Made by a program: the position numbers and the translations under genes
Part shown: one piece after another, positions 17,550-25,471 of the stretch
Numbering within the stretch: position 1 is the first letter of the stretch
Layout: every line of letters starts with the position of its first letter
Assembly: GCF_010367455.1 (NCBI RefSeq)
Contig: NZ_WRPR01000035.1
Coordinates: 1 to 47,804, forward strand
DNA length: 47,804 bases
Direction: 5' to 3'
From: Candidatus Laterigemmans baculatus
GTDB lineage: Bacteria; Planctomycetota; Planctomycetia; Pirellulales; Pirellulaceae
Notes under the pieces: model-generated
What the model was told of the DNA's origin: nothing
Databases searched by the model: none
The model's input: only the letters and a program-made list of their open reading frames with translations

Positions 17550-17686
17550 GTCGGCGACAAGGCAGCGCGTGGCGGGGCAGCGTGTGGCGTGGCATCGCGC
17601 GACAAGGCAGCGCTTAGCAGGGCGTCGCGCGGCAGGGCAGGGCAGGGCAGGGCGTCGCGTGGCGGTCGGCGTCGTGCGGCGGTATC
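17550..17686. repeat. Degenerate GC-rich low-complexity repeat tract
   Basis: The tract is built from words such as GACAAGGCAGCGC (twice), GGCGTCGCG (twice) and a GGCAGGGCAGGGCAGGGCAG microsatellite near 17630-17652. It fills most of the 256-bp divergent gap between the SMP-30-like gene and the DUF1559 gene. A frame across it stays open upstream of the DUF1559 start, but the product is a repetitive Arg/Ala string and not convincing protein. Confidence 0.7.
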
Positions 17687-17733
17687 TTCTACCCGGTGGC
17701 TCGACCCTCCCCTCCGCAGCAGGAACTCCCGCC

Positions 17734-18564
17734 ATGTCCAGCGATCCCGACTTTGACGCCCAGCCTCCGGAATCCCCTCAGCCGATCGAGCCGTCGGATT
17801 CCATCGAGCCCGCGGTGCCGCGAAAACGCAGCCCGATCATGATCATTGCGGTGGTGCTCGGCCTGTTGGTGCTGGGGCTTCTGCTCAGCGGAGGAATTTT
17901 GACCGCCCTGTTGATGCCTGCCGTGACCACAACGCGCAGTGCGAGCCGGCAAGCCGAGAGCGCTAACAATTTGAAACAAATCGGTTTGGCCTTACTCAAT
18001 TATCATGAGGCCTATGAGGCATTCCCGCCTGCCTACACGACCGACGAAGACGGTCAACCGCTGCTCAGCTGGCGGGTTCTCATCCTGCCGTTCATGCAGC
18101 AGTCGATTCTGCATGAACAGTTCGTTCTGGAGGAACCGTGGGACAGCCCGAACAATCGCAGCTTGCTGCAGTACATGCCGCCGGTCTTTGGCTCGCCACG
18201 TTACGACCAGCCGGAAAATTCGAACGAAACCAACTACGTCACGATTCGCTCTGAGGATTCCGTTTTCCCAGGAGACCGTTCCATCAGAATCCGGGACGTC
18301 ATCGACGGCACAACGCTGACCGTGGCGGTCGTGGAAATGAAGGAGACCGGGATCCCCTGGACTCGTCCCGATGACGTGACGCCCCAGCAAGCCTACGCGG
18401 CGATTGCCGGCAGCAAGGGGTCCACCGAAGGAACCAATATTCTGCTCAGCGATGGCAGTGTGCGCCAGGTCGACGGTCAACTCACACAATCCGAGTTTGA
18501 AGCCATGGTGACGCGTCGCGGTGGTGAAACAATCGCCGCCGACACGCCGCAACCAGCTGAGTAG
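17734..18564 (+). CDS. DUF1559 domain protein with N-terminal membrane anchor
   Basis: A 276-aa protein of the large planctomycete DUF1559 (pseudopilin-like) group. A Pro/Glu-rich cytoplasmic head (1-33) is followed by a hydrophobic helix at about 35-60 (MIIAVVLGLLVLGLLLSGGI), and then the family hallmark SANNLKQIGLALLNYHEAYE and FPPAYTTDEDGQPLLSWRVL. The C-terminal block EGTNILLSDGSVRQVDGQ corresponds to the usual H-x9-DG motif, though the His itself is not evident. The canonical prepilin methylation site (GFTLVELLV) is missing, so this member is probably membrane-anchored and not processed as a pseudopilin. The ATG at 17734 has AGGAA nine bases upstream. A hairpin with a T-run follows the gene. 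Confidence 0.88.
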   Translation: MSSDPDFDAQPPESPQPIEPSDSIEPAVPRKRSPIMIIAVVLGLLVLGLLLSGGILTALLMPAVTTTRSASRQAESANNLKQIGLALLNYHEAYEAFPPAYTTDEDGQPLLSWRVLILPFMQQSILHEQFVLEEPWDSPNNRSLLQYMPPVFGSPRYDQPENSNETNYVTIRSEDSVFPGDRSIRIRDVIDGTTLTVAVVEMKETGIPWTRPDDVTPQQAYAAIAGSKGSTEGTNILLSDGSVRQVDGQLTQSEFEAMVTRRGGETIAADTPQPAE

Positions 18565-18578
18565 CATCCACCATCCAT

Positions 18579-18650
18579 ACTCGCCTCTCGCTCCGCGAAA
18601 GTTGCGGTTCCGCGCATCTTGCGCGGAGCAAAAGGCGACTCAACCTTTTT
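18579..18650 (+). terminator. Hairpin followed by T-run after the DUF1559 gene
   Basis: The arms at 18579-18597 (ACTCGCCTCTCGCTCCGCG) and 18622-18640 are complementary at 16 of 19 positions and are followed by CAACCTTTTT. The arms belong to the same sequence family as the 34-bp repeat at 20114 (CGCCTTTCGCTCCGCGAAAG). It is probably an intrinsic terminator made from a dispersed repeat. Confidence 0.55.
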
Positions 18651-18664
18651 CTTGGAGCCACTCT

Positions 18665-19450
18665 ATGGACCGTCGCCCCTGGTTATTAGAAGGAGCGACC
18701 CTGGTCGATGTGCGGGAATCGCGTTATGAGGTTGCGGTCTTACCACTCGGAGCCACCGAACCGCATAACACGCATCTGCCCTACGCAACCGACACGCTGG
18801 AGGCGGGGGCGATCGGGCGGGCGGTCTGCGAGCGGGCTCACCACGACGGGGCGCGCGTCGTCCTCCTGCCGACGATTCCCTATGGCACCGAGACCAACAT
18901 GCGGCAATTGCCGCTAGCGATGAACATCAATCCCAGCACGATGTTCGCCCTGCTCGGCGATTTGGTCGAGTCGCTCGTGACCAGCGGGATTCGCAAAATT
19001 GTGCTGCTCAACAGCCATGGAGGGAACGATCTGAAACCGTTCCTGCGCGAGCTGCACGGCCGCAGCGCAGCTCAGCTGTTCCTCTGCGACTGGTTCCGCA
19101 TGGTCGGAAATGCTGCGAGTGAAATTTTTGCGGTCCCAGAAGACCATGCCGGTGAAATGGAAACCTCTCTCGGTTTGGCGTATTTCCCAGAACTGGTCGT
19201 CCGAGACGCCGATGGAAACTTGAGGGCCGACGACGGGGCGGTGCGGTCGACGCGATTCGAAGCGGTGAATCAGAAGTGGGTCTCCATCACCCGTCCCTGG
19301 CATTTGCTCACCAAACAGTCCGGTTCGGGCAACCCGCACGCCGCCTCCGCCGAGAAGGGACATGCGGTCATGCAGGTCATCGTCGACCGGCTGGCTCCCT
19401 TCCTCGTCGAACTCTCCAACGCCGAGTTGGACGAGACCTTTCCGTTCTAG
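18665..19450 (+). CDS. Creatininase-family amidohydrolase
   Basis: A 261-aa metal-dependent amidase of the creatininase/MftE-like family. Metal ligands visible are Glu32, His34 or His37 and Asp43 in LGATEPHNTHLPYATDT. NSHGGND follows at about 117-123, and the later acidic ligand lies in DHAGEMETS. The true reaction is unknown; relatives cleave cyclic amides such as creatinine or peptide-derived substrates. The ATG at 18665 begins MDRRPWLLEGAT, which fits the family start. It lies 12 bp upstream of the DUF4254 gene, so the two probably share a transcript. Confidence 0.88.
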   Translation: MDRRPWLLEGATLVDVRESRYEVAVLPLGATEPHNTHLPYATDTLEAGAIGRAVCERAHHDGARVVLLPTIPYGTETNMRQLPLAMNINPSTMFALLGDLVESLVTSGIRKIVLLNSHGGNDLKPFLRELHGRSAAQLFLCDWFRMVGNAASEIFAVPEDHAGEMETSLGLAYFPELVVRDADGNLRADDGAVRSTRFEAVNQKWVSITRPWHLLTKQSGSGNPHAASAEKGHAVMQVIVDRLAPFLVELSNAELDETFPF

Positions 19451-19462
19451 GCTTAGCTCCCC

Positions 19463-20101
19463 ATGATCGATGTCGAAGCGGTGCTCGCATTGCACGAGCA
19501 GACGGTTGCCGATTGGCATGCAGTGCCGATTTCCATTGCAGGCGAAGGAGTGATGCGGCTGATTTGCACCCAGCACTCCTACAATTTTCTCCTTTGGCAC
19601 CAAGAGGATCTCGCCCGCAGCCGGGGAGCAAGCGATGCCGAGATCGCGGAGGTTAAGCGGACTATCGATCGGCTCAATCAGCAGCGGAATGACGCGATCG
19701 AAGAAATCGACGCCTGGATCGCCGATTACCTCCGCGAGCAATCACGACCCGTTAGCGATGCGCTTCCGATGAATACCGAAACGCCCGGCAGCGCCATCGA
19801 TCGACTCTCGATCATGGCACTGCGGATCTATCATCTCCGCGAGCAACTGGATCGGACCGACGTCGACGAAACTCATCGAGAAAGCGTCGGCAAGAAGGTG
19901 CAGCAGTGCGAGGAGCAGAAGCGGGATCTCGCCACCGCGCTGGCGGAGCTAATTTCCGACCTGGAGCGAGGAGTGAAGCGGCATAAGATTTACCGCCAGT
20001 GCAAGATGTACAACGATCCGACGCTCAATCCTGTGCTCTATGAGTCGAAGCAAAAAAAGCGATTCCCCAGCGGCCCCCAAGAACCCGGACGGGCGGTTTG
20101 A
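19463..20101 (+). CDS. DUF4254 protein
   Basis: A 212-aa mostly helical soluble protein. Recognisable DUF4254 features are the N-terminal 'WH', CTQHSYNFLLWHQEDLAR (residues about 34-51), RTIDRLNQQRNDAIEEID, SAIDRLSIMALRIYHLREQL and the C-terminal RHKIYRQCKMYNDPTLNPVL. The family occurs in planctomycetes and Bacteroidetes and has no established function; in other genomes I recall it next to glycosyltransferases. It is likely co-transcribed with the creatininase-like gene. Its 3' end runs into a cluster of palindromic 34-bp repeats. Confidence 0.85.
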   Translation: MIDVEAVLALHEQTVADWHAVPISIAGEGVMRLICTQHSYNFLLWHQEDLARSRGASDAEIAEVKRTIDRLNQQRNDAIEEIDAWIADYLREQSRPVSDALPMNTETPGSAIDRLSIMALRIYHLREQLDRTDVDETHRESVGKKVQQCEEQKRDLATALAELISDLERGVKRHKIYRQCKMYNDPTLNPVLYESKQKKRFPSGPQEPGRAV

Positions 20102-20113
20102 ACATAGTCGCCC

Positions 20114-20249
20114 CATAGTCGCCTTTCGCTCCGCGAAAGTAGCGCAACATAGTCGCCTTTCGCTCCGCGAAAGTAGCGCAACATAGTCGCCTTTCGCTCC
20201 GCGAAAGTAGTGGGGAAATGCTACTTTCGCGGAGCGAAAGGCAACTATG
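20114..20249. repeat. 34-bp tandem repeats plus an inverted copy
   Basis: Units begin at 20114, 20148 and 20182 with CATAGTCGCCTTTCGCTCCG and end AAGTAGCGCAA. Units 1 and 2 are identical; unit 3 diverges after position 29. An inverted copy (20221-20249) pairs with unit 3 (20182-20210) over 29 bases with one mismatch and a 10-base loop. Each unit contains its own small palindrome TTTCGCTCCGCGAAA. CAACTATGG is then repeated three times. It lies between two convergent genes and could terminate both. There are no spacers, so it is not CRISPR. Confidence 0.9.
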
Positions 20250-20262
20250 GCAACTATGGCAA

Positions 20263-20715
20263 CTATGGCGTTTGCGGCTCGACCACTTCGCTCGGCTCTT
20301 CGTCGGTGACGATCACCTTGCGTTCTACGACAACTCCTTCGGCGGCGGGATCCGCGGCCGGAGCGAGCGGTTTTTCGGAGAGCGTGTCCAGACGTTCTTG
20401 CAAGTTTTGCTCGGCGTCCTGAACCATCTCGGCCGCCTCCTGCTTGGTCTCCTGAATCGACTCGCGAGCTTCTTGGCGGGCGTCCTGGATGTTCTCGACC
20501 GCCTTGGCCTCGGCCTCAGCGACTTTTTCCGCCGCTTCCTCACGGGCTCGTTCCAGCTCGGCCTGCGCTTCGACTGCCTTTTCGTAATCGGTCTCGGCGG
20601 TTTGGTCGCAGCCCCCTGAGAGAGAGACGCCCAGGAGTGCGACAGCAACGAGGAGCGGGGAGGCGGAGCGACGGGGGAACGAATGCAGCCGGTGGAAGTT
20701 CGCCAGAGGAGTCAT
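20263..20715 (-). CDS. Small coiled-coil lipoprotein of unknown function
   Basis: 150 aa from the ATG at 20715. A signal peptide (about 1-35, with hydrophobic PLLVAVALLGVSLSG) ends in a lipobox-like SGGC (Cys36). The mature part (about 43-115) is a highly charged Ala/Glu/Lys helix with repeating EAxEKxxE and QEARESIQETKQEAAE patterns, so it is a coiled coil reminiscent of LEA/YtxH-like segments. The C-terminus is an acidic Pro-rich tail. The frame is open upstream, but without signal-peptide character. It is divergent from dnaG with about 450 bp between. No function can be named. Confidence 0.75.
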   Translation of the reverse strand: MTPLANFHRLHSFPRRSASPLLVAVALLGVSLSGGCDQTAETDYEKAVEAQAELERAREEAAEKVAEAEAKAVENIQDARQEARESIQETKQEAAEMVQDAEQNLQERLDTLSEKPLAPAADPAAEGVVVERKVIVTDEEPSEVVEPQTP

Positions 20716-20831
20716 CGCCGTTAGGCTCGCAAAAGGAAGGGGCTGGAGGTGAGAACGGAACAAACCGTCGGTTTTCCGTTCAAGAAGCAAACCGGGTGCC
20801 AGAGACCGCGGGCAGCGTGCTCGCGAATCGT

Positions 20832-20900
20832 TCGTTTAACGGCAAGCCGCAGGCGACGGCTTCTTGAAAACACAGTTGCCTGCGGCTTGCCGTTAAACGA
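20832..20900. repeat. Family-1 palindromic hairpin, copy A
   Basis: The arms at 20832-20857 and 20875-20900 (26 bases, one mismatch, 17-base loop) begin TCGTTTAACGGCAAGCCGC. The same element occurs at 28121-28188, 29136-29203 and, cut by the window edge, 47769-47804. Here it lies in the divergent gap upstream of dnaG and of the lipoprotein gene. Confidence 0.9.
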
Positions 20901-21080
20901 TAAATCCGCCTTGACCAAATTTGGGCCGCGTCCCAAACTTTCCGGCGGTGCGCATGACAGCGACGCTTCTCCTGCCCCGAGCGACCGGCGGATACGACCC
21001 GCTGGGCTATGCAGCGATCCCCCCTCGAAGGGTCTGCGAGGCTTTCGGTGGCAAGCGAGTTTGCTACGCTCAGGAGGATC

Positions 21081-21164
21081 ATGTGCCCCGCTGAACCGCG
21101 ATGTACCACAGCGACTCGCGGTGAAGAAAGGGGAGTTCCCCGGGCCGGATGCCATTTGGAGTGA
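21081..21164 (+). CDS. Possible 27-codon leader ORF before dnaG
   Basis: An ATG at 21081 has a strong AGGAGG at 21072-21077. The 27-residue product begins MCPAEPRCTTATRGEERG. Its TGA (21162-21164) directly abuts the TTG/GTG start region of dnaG, so ribosomes finishing here could reinitiate on dnaG. The peptide has no recognisable domain. It could equally be a remnant or a chance Shine-Dalgarno; conservation in relatives would decide. Confidence 0.35.
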   Translation: MCPAEPRCTTATRGEERGVPRAGCHLE

Positions 21165-21167
21165 TTG

Positions 21168-23198
21168 GTGGTTTTCAGCGCTGACTTTGCACTGAAAGAA
21201 CGCGTCCGTTCGGCGGTCGACATCGTCGACGTGATCGGAACGCAGCTGGAATTGCGCCGCCAGGGCCGCAATTACGTCGCGCTGTGCCCGTGGCACGACG
21301 ACCGCCGCCCCAGCATGATGGTCAATCCCGAACGGCAAACCTGGCGGTGCTGGGTCTGCGACATCGGCGGCGATGCGTTCAGCTACGTGATGAAGCGGGA
21401 CGGGGTGAGCTTTCCCGAAGCTCTGCAGATCCTGGCCGAGCGGGCGGGCATCACGATCGAGAAAGGCCCGCATTCCAAACCGGCCCAGCCGGGCAGCCCC
21501 GAAGACAAGGCCACGCTGCTCGCCGCGATGCAGTGGGCGGTTGACCAGTTCTATCAGTGCCTGGAGCAGGGCCCCGAAGCCGAGGTGGCGCGGAAATACG
21601 TCGCCGACCGCGGGATCGACGAGGACAGTCGCAAGCGGTTCCGCATCGGTTATGCGCCGGAGAGCTGGGATTGGTTGCTCGATCGGGCACGCACTGCCGG
21701 TTACAGCGGCGAAGTGATGCAGGCCGCCGGGCTGGCCGTGCCACGAAATTCCGGTAGCGGCCACTACGACATGTTCCGCGATCGCGTGATCTTCCCGATC
21801 TTCGATCTGCAAGGGCGACCGGTGGCTGTCGGCGGCCGAATTCTCCCGGGCGGTGAAGGGAAGGGGGGCAAGTACATCAACGGCCCCGAGACGCGGTTGT
21901 TCGCCAAATCCCGCCAGCTCTACGGGTTGAGCTTGGCGAGGGACGCGATCGTGCGGCAGCAACGGGTGCTGGTGATGGAGGGTTACACCGACGTCATCGC
22001 CGCTCGCCAAGCGGGGATCGAACCAGTCGTGGCGGTCCTGGGGACGGCGCTCGGGGAGAGCCACATCACGATTCTCAAACGCTTTGCCGAGAGCGTCGTG
22101 CTGGTTCTCGACGGCGACACCGCCGGCCAGAAGCGGGCGGACGAAGTCTTGGAGATGTTTGTCGGCGCCGAAGTCGACCTCCGCGTCCTCACTCTGCCCG
22201 ACGGCCAAGATCCGGCCGACTTCATCAGCCGCGAGGGGCGCGAGGCATTCGAGCAACTCGTCGAGGCGGCCCCCGACGCGATCGACCACAAGCTGCAGCG
22301 ACTCACCGCCGGCGTGGACCTGACGCACGATACGCACCGCGCGACGAAGGCCGCCGAAGCGATGCTGTCGATCCTGGCGGCCGCTCCGGTGGCCACCGGC
22401 GACTTGCGGCTACAACAAACGCTCGTCCGCCTCGGTCGCACCTTCATGATGCCGGTCGAGCACCTGCAGTCACGGCTGGACGAGCTGCGAAAGAAGCGTA
22501 GCCGCTTTCAGAATGCGAAACGTTCTGCCTCCGCCGAGCGAACCACGCTCCCGGCAGCAGCACCGCCAAAAGGGTCGCCAAAGGGACCGCAGCCGAAGAG
22601 GCCGCAGGCCGCGGCGGAGGAGCTCGAGCCCTGGCCGATGGAGGCTTGGACGGGAGAGGCCTGGATCGGTGACGAGGACGGGGCGCGAGGCGTGGCAACG
22701 CCGCCAGCGAACGAACCGCTGTTCGGCATCGACCGCGAGCTCTTTGAGACGCTGATCGAGCGTCCCGAGCTGGTCGGGCTGGCCGTTGAGACGATCGACG
22801 AGCGGTGGTTGTCGACCACCACCGCCCGCCAACTGATGAAGATCTATCAGATGCTGGAACTCGCCGGCGCCTCGCTCGACGTCCGCGACGTGATGCTGTC
22901 GGCGGAAGACGAGTTCCTCAAAAACCAATTGGTGATCCTGGACGAACGAGTCCAGGCCAAAGCCGAGGTCGCGAACCAAACGGCCGAGGAACGCTTTGAC
23001 TCGATCCTGAAGTGCTATCGAGAAATGGAGACCAAGGCCGAGAACCAGCGTCGTCTGGCACAGCTCGGCCAAGGTGCGATTCCCGAGGAGGAGGCAACCG
23101 ACCTACTGCGAGAAATGTTTGCGGCTCAGCAAATCCGGCATGGAATTGCCGCGACAATTTCCGCACCAGGAAAATTGCCCCCTGCTCAAGAAAGTTGA
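21168..23198 (+). CDS. dnaG: DNA primase
   Basis: Makes RNA primers at the replication fork. The N-terminal zinc ribbon is Cys40-x2-His43 ... Cys61-x2-Cys64 (CPWHDDRRPSMMVNP / RCWVCDIGGDAF). The RNAP/TOPRIM core includes FRDRVIFPIFDLQGRPVAVG and GGRILP, then VLVMEGYTDVIAARQAG and VLVLDGDTAGQKRADEV (the TOPRIM acidic pair). A Pro/Ala/Lys-rich linker at about 440-495 separates the core from the helical C-terminal DnaB-interaction region. I choose the GTG at 21168 because GGAG lies six bases upstream; the TTG at 21165 is also possible. rpoD follows after about 260 bp, echoing the dnaG-rpoD order of the macromolecular synthesis operon; rpsU is not adjacent. Confidence 0.95.
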   Translation: MVFSADFALKERVRSAVDIVDVIGTQLELRRQGRNYVALCPWHDDRRPSMMVNPERQTWRCWVCDIGGDAFSYVMKRDGVSFPEALQILAERAGITIEKGPHSKPAQPGSPEDKATLLAAMQWAVDQFYQCLEQGPEAEVARKYVADRGIDEDSRKRFRIGYAPESWDWLLDRARTAGYSGEVMQAAGLAVPRNSGSGHYDMFRDRVIFPIFDLQGRPVAVGGRILPGGEGKGGKYINGPETRLFAKSRQLYGLSLARDAIVRQQRVLVMEGYTDVIAARQAGIEPVVAVLGTALGESHITILKRFAESVVLVLDGDTAGQKRADEVLEMFVGAEVDLRVLTLPDGQDPADFISREGREAFEQLVEAAPDAIDHKLQRLTAGVDLTHDTHRATKAAEAMLSILAAAPVATGDLRLQQTLVRLGRTFMMPVEHLQSRLDELRKKRSRFQNAKRSASAERTTLPAAAPPKGSPKGPQPKRPQAAAEELEPWPMEAWTGEAWIGDEDGARGVATPPANEPLFGIDRELFETLIERPELVGLAVETIDERWLSTTTARQLMKIYQMLELAGASLDVRDVMLSAEDEFLKNQLVILDERVQAKAEVANQTAEERFDSILKCYREMETKAENQRRLAQLGQGAIPEEEATDLLREMFAAQQIRHGIAATISAPGKLPPAQES

Positions 23199-23458
23199 CC
23201 GAGCCCCTGGTTTCGGATGCGATCCCCATGCAATAGGATGTGGGGCATCGATCTTAATGGAAGTCGATTCTTTTCAGAGCACCGACTACGCGCAAATGGA
23301 TTTGTGGTGATGGTTCTGCTTTCTTCCCGCGCGCTACCGAAGCGCAGCAGAGCCGTCGTCGTTTTGGCCCCTCGAGCCGGCTCTCAATCGTTCTGCTTCT
23401 AACGCGGTCGCGCGTTCGATGAGGCGAATGGAGGCGGTGACAAAAAAGGATGTTTGTC
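23199..23458. other. dnaG-rpoD intergenic region
   Basis: About 260 bp without a gene. I see no terminator hairpin with a T-run, so read-through from dnaG is possible. A GGAGG at 23430-23434 is too far from either start codon of rpoD; AAGGA at 23446-23450 is better placed for the ATG at 23459. No clear -35/-10 pair can be assigned by eye. Confidence 0.4.
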
Positions 23459-25090
23459 ATGGACCCGATGGCACAAGATCTGGAACAGCTGATCGCGATC
23501 GGCAGCAAACGCGGCTTCTTGACCTACGATGAGGTCAACGCCTACTTGCCGGATGAAGATGTCAGCCCGGAAAAGCTCGACAATCTGCTCCATGCGATTG
23601 AATCTCGGGGTATCGAACTCGTCGAACAAGCGCCTTCGCCGACGGCTGCCGCGGCCCCGGTTCCGCCGATGCGGCCGATCGATCTCGGTGGCGGTTCGGG
23701 CGAAATGCCCAAGCCGAGCGACGACCCGATCCGGATGTATTTGAGCCAGATGGCCGACATCCCGCTCCTGACTCGCGAAGAAGAAATCTCGCTGGCCAAG
23801 AAAATCGAAGTTACCCGCCGCCAGTTCCGCCGCGCGATTCTGGAAAACGACTTCGCCATGCGGGCCACGGTCGACACGCTGAACAAAGTCCACCAGGGAG
23901 CTCTTCCGTTCGACCGCACGATCAAGGTCTCGCTGACCGAGCGGCTGACCAAGGAGCAGATCAGCGGCCGCATGCCCCACAACCTCCGCACGGTCGACGT
24001 GCTGCTGCAGCAGAACCGCTACGAGTTCGAAGCCCTGGTTCGCCGCAGCACCTCCGAGGCCGAACGCGCCGCCGCTCGCAAACGCTTCCTCCGCCGCCGC
24101 CGCAAGGCGTTGCAGCTGGTCGAGGAGTTGTCGCTCCGCAGCCGCCGCGTCCAGCCGCTGATGAAACAGCTGACGACCATCTCGCAGCGAATGGACTTCA
24201 TCAAATCGCGGCTCGAGAGCCTCGGCAGCGATGCGGTCAGTGAAGATGAGCGAGCCGATCTGAAACAGGAACTTCGCGAACTGATCATGCTGACGCAGGA
24301 GAGCCCGACCAGCCTCCGCAACCGCTGCCAACGATTCCGCCGCTACTTCGAAGCCCACGAAGCGGTCAAGCGGCGGCTGAGCAGCGGCAACCTGCGTCTG
24401 GTCGTCTCGATCGCGAAAAAGTATCGCAACCGCGGCCTCTCCTTCCTCGACCTGATCCAGGAAGGCAACACCGGGCTGATGCGGGCGGTCGACAAGTACG
24501 AATACCGCCGCGGGTTCAAGTTCAGCACCTACGCGACGTGGTGGATCCGCCAAGCCATCACGCGGGCCATCGCCGATCAGGCCCGGACGATTCGGATCCC
24601 GGTCCACATGATCGACGTGCTCAGCAAACTTCGCCAAGTCCAGAAGAAGCTGACCCAGGAACTCCGCCGCGAACCCTCGTTCGAAGAGATCGCCGCTCGC
24701 TCGGAAGTCGCCGTCGAGGAAGTCCGCCGCGTGCTCGACATCGGTCGCCATCCGGTCAGCCTCGATCGCCCGGTCGGCGAAGGCGAAGACAGCAGCTTCG
24801 GTGAGTTCATCGAGGACAACGACAGCGACAACCCGGTTCGCACCGCGAGCAACGGCATCCTGCGGCAGAAGATCGAGGACATGCTCAAGACGCTGACCTA
24901 CCGCGAGCGAGAAATCATTCGCCTCCGCTACGGGTTGGTCGACGGCTACAGCTACACGCTCGAAGAAGTCGGGCGGATCTTCAAAGTCACCCGCGAACGG
25001 GTTCGCCAGATCGAAGCCAAGGCGGTGAAGAAACTGCAGAGCCCCAACCGGGCCGAGAAACTCGAAGGCTTCCTGAAGACTGCCGAGTGA
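23459..25090 (+). CDS. rpoD: Primary RNA polymerase sigma factor (sigma-70/RpoD)
   Basis: Directs RNA polymerase to housekeeping promoters. Region 1.1-like residues (about 1-55) are followed by region 1.2 [21 protein letters not shown] and an insertion-rich helical non-conserved region. Region 2 runs [40 protein letters not shown] and [20 protein letters not shown]. Region 3 follows, then region 4 [15 protein letters not shown] and [20 protein letters not shown]. All primary-sigma hallmarks are intact. The ATG at 23459 (543 aa) has AAGGA eight bases upstream; the ATG at 23450 would add three residues. A strong hairpin terminator follows at 25113. The region 4 helix-turn-helix reaches almost to the C-terminus, as in housekeeping sigmas. 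Confidence 0.96.
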   Translation: MDPMAQDLEQLIAIGSKRGFLTYDEVNAYLPDEDVSPEKLDNLLHAIESRGIELVEQAPSPTAAAAPVPPMRPIDLGGGSGEMPKPSDDPIRMYLSQMADIPLLTREEEISLAKKIEVTRRQFRRAILENDFAMRATVDTLNKVHQGALPFDRTIKVSLTERLTKEQISGRMPHNLRTVDVLLQQNRYEFEALVRRSTSEAERAAARKRFLRRRRKALQLVEELSLRSRRVQPLMKQLTTISQRMDFIKSRLESLGSDAVSEDERADLKQELRELIMLTQESPTSLRNRCQRFRRYFEAHEAVKRRLSSGNLRLVVSIAKKYRNRGLSFLDLIQEGNTGLMRAVDKYEYRRGFKFSTYATWWIRQAITRAIADQARTIRIPVHMIDVLSKLRQVQKKLTQELRREPSFEEIAARSEVAVEEVRRVLDIGRHPVSLDRPVGEGEDSSFGEFIEDNDSDNPVRTASNGILRQKIEDMLKTLTYREREIIRLRYGLVDGYSYTLEEVGRIFKVTRERVRQIEAKAVKKLQSPNRAEKLEGFLKTAE

Positions 25091-25112
25091 TCGCGGCTTC
25101 GAATTAAAAAAA

Positions 25113-25153
25113 CAAAACGCCCGGTCGTTCACGCGGAACGACCGGGCGTTTTG
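25113..25153. terminator. Rho-independent terminator after rpoD
   Basis: A perfect 18-bp stem: CAAAACGCCCGGTCGTTC at 25113-25130 pairs with 25136-25153 around the loop ACGCG. The GC-rich stem is flanked by an A-run on the left and TTTTG on the right, so it can terminate transcription in both directions. Confidence 0.93.
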
Positions 25154-25300
25154 ATGCGCGGCGGATGGTCGCGGCGGCTTTCCCTCAGCCTCTCCCGGAA
25201 TTGCCCCCCGGAATTGCCCCCCAGCAAGACTGGTGGGAAAGCCAACCGCTCGACCTCCGCACGGCTCCGCCCCTCAGCGTTTCAAGTGTTCTGGTTTTTT

Positions 25301-25373
25301 ATCAGCCGCCACGCGCTAGCGTCCGGTTCTCACGGCGTTTTCGGGAACCGGGGGCTAGCGCCCGGCGGCTGAT
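25301..25373. repeat. Family-2 palindromic repeat, copy 1
   Basis: A 73-bp element with ends ATCAGCCGCC and GGCGGCTGAT and internal CGCTAGCG and GGCTAGCGCC words. It is nearly identical to 30181-30253. It lies in the convergent gap between rpoD and the TolC-like gene. Confidence 0.88.
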
Positions 25374-25380
25374 GAATCAT

Positions 25381-25449
25381 CGGCGCTATCCGCGGGTCCT
25401 ATCTGGTTGGTGCCGCGAACCGGCCCGAGGCTAGCGCCTACGGCTCAAG
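25381..25449. repeat. Family-2 variant, partial copy
   Basis: Starts CGGCGCTATCCGCGGGTCC and ends GAGGCTAGCGCCTACGGCTC. It matches the right half and part of the left half of the element at 34999-35080, but its left outer arm is missing. It sits eight bases after copy 1 of family 2. Confidence 0.7.
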
Positions 25450-25471
25450 CCAACAGGTCCCGAAAAGGTCC

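Noticed and set aside
20114-20211. Possible CRISPR array (34-bp repeats)
   Set aside because: Units abut directly without unique spacers and no cas genes are present.
20721-22337. Open frame of over 500 codons on the minus strand opposite dnaG
   Set aside because: dnaG motifs (zinc ribbon, TOPRIM) lie on the other strand, and the antisense product resembles no protein.
23199-23458. tRNA or small RNA gene in the dnaG-rpoD gap
   Set aside because: No cloverleaf arms, CCA-end pattern or stable hairpin with T-run could be found.
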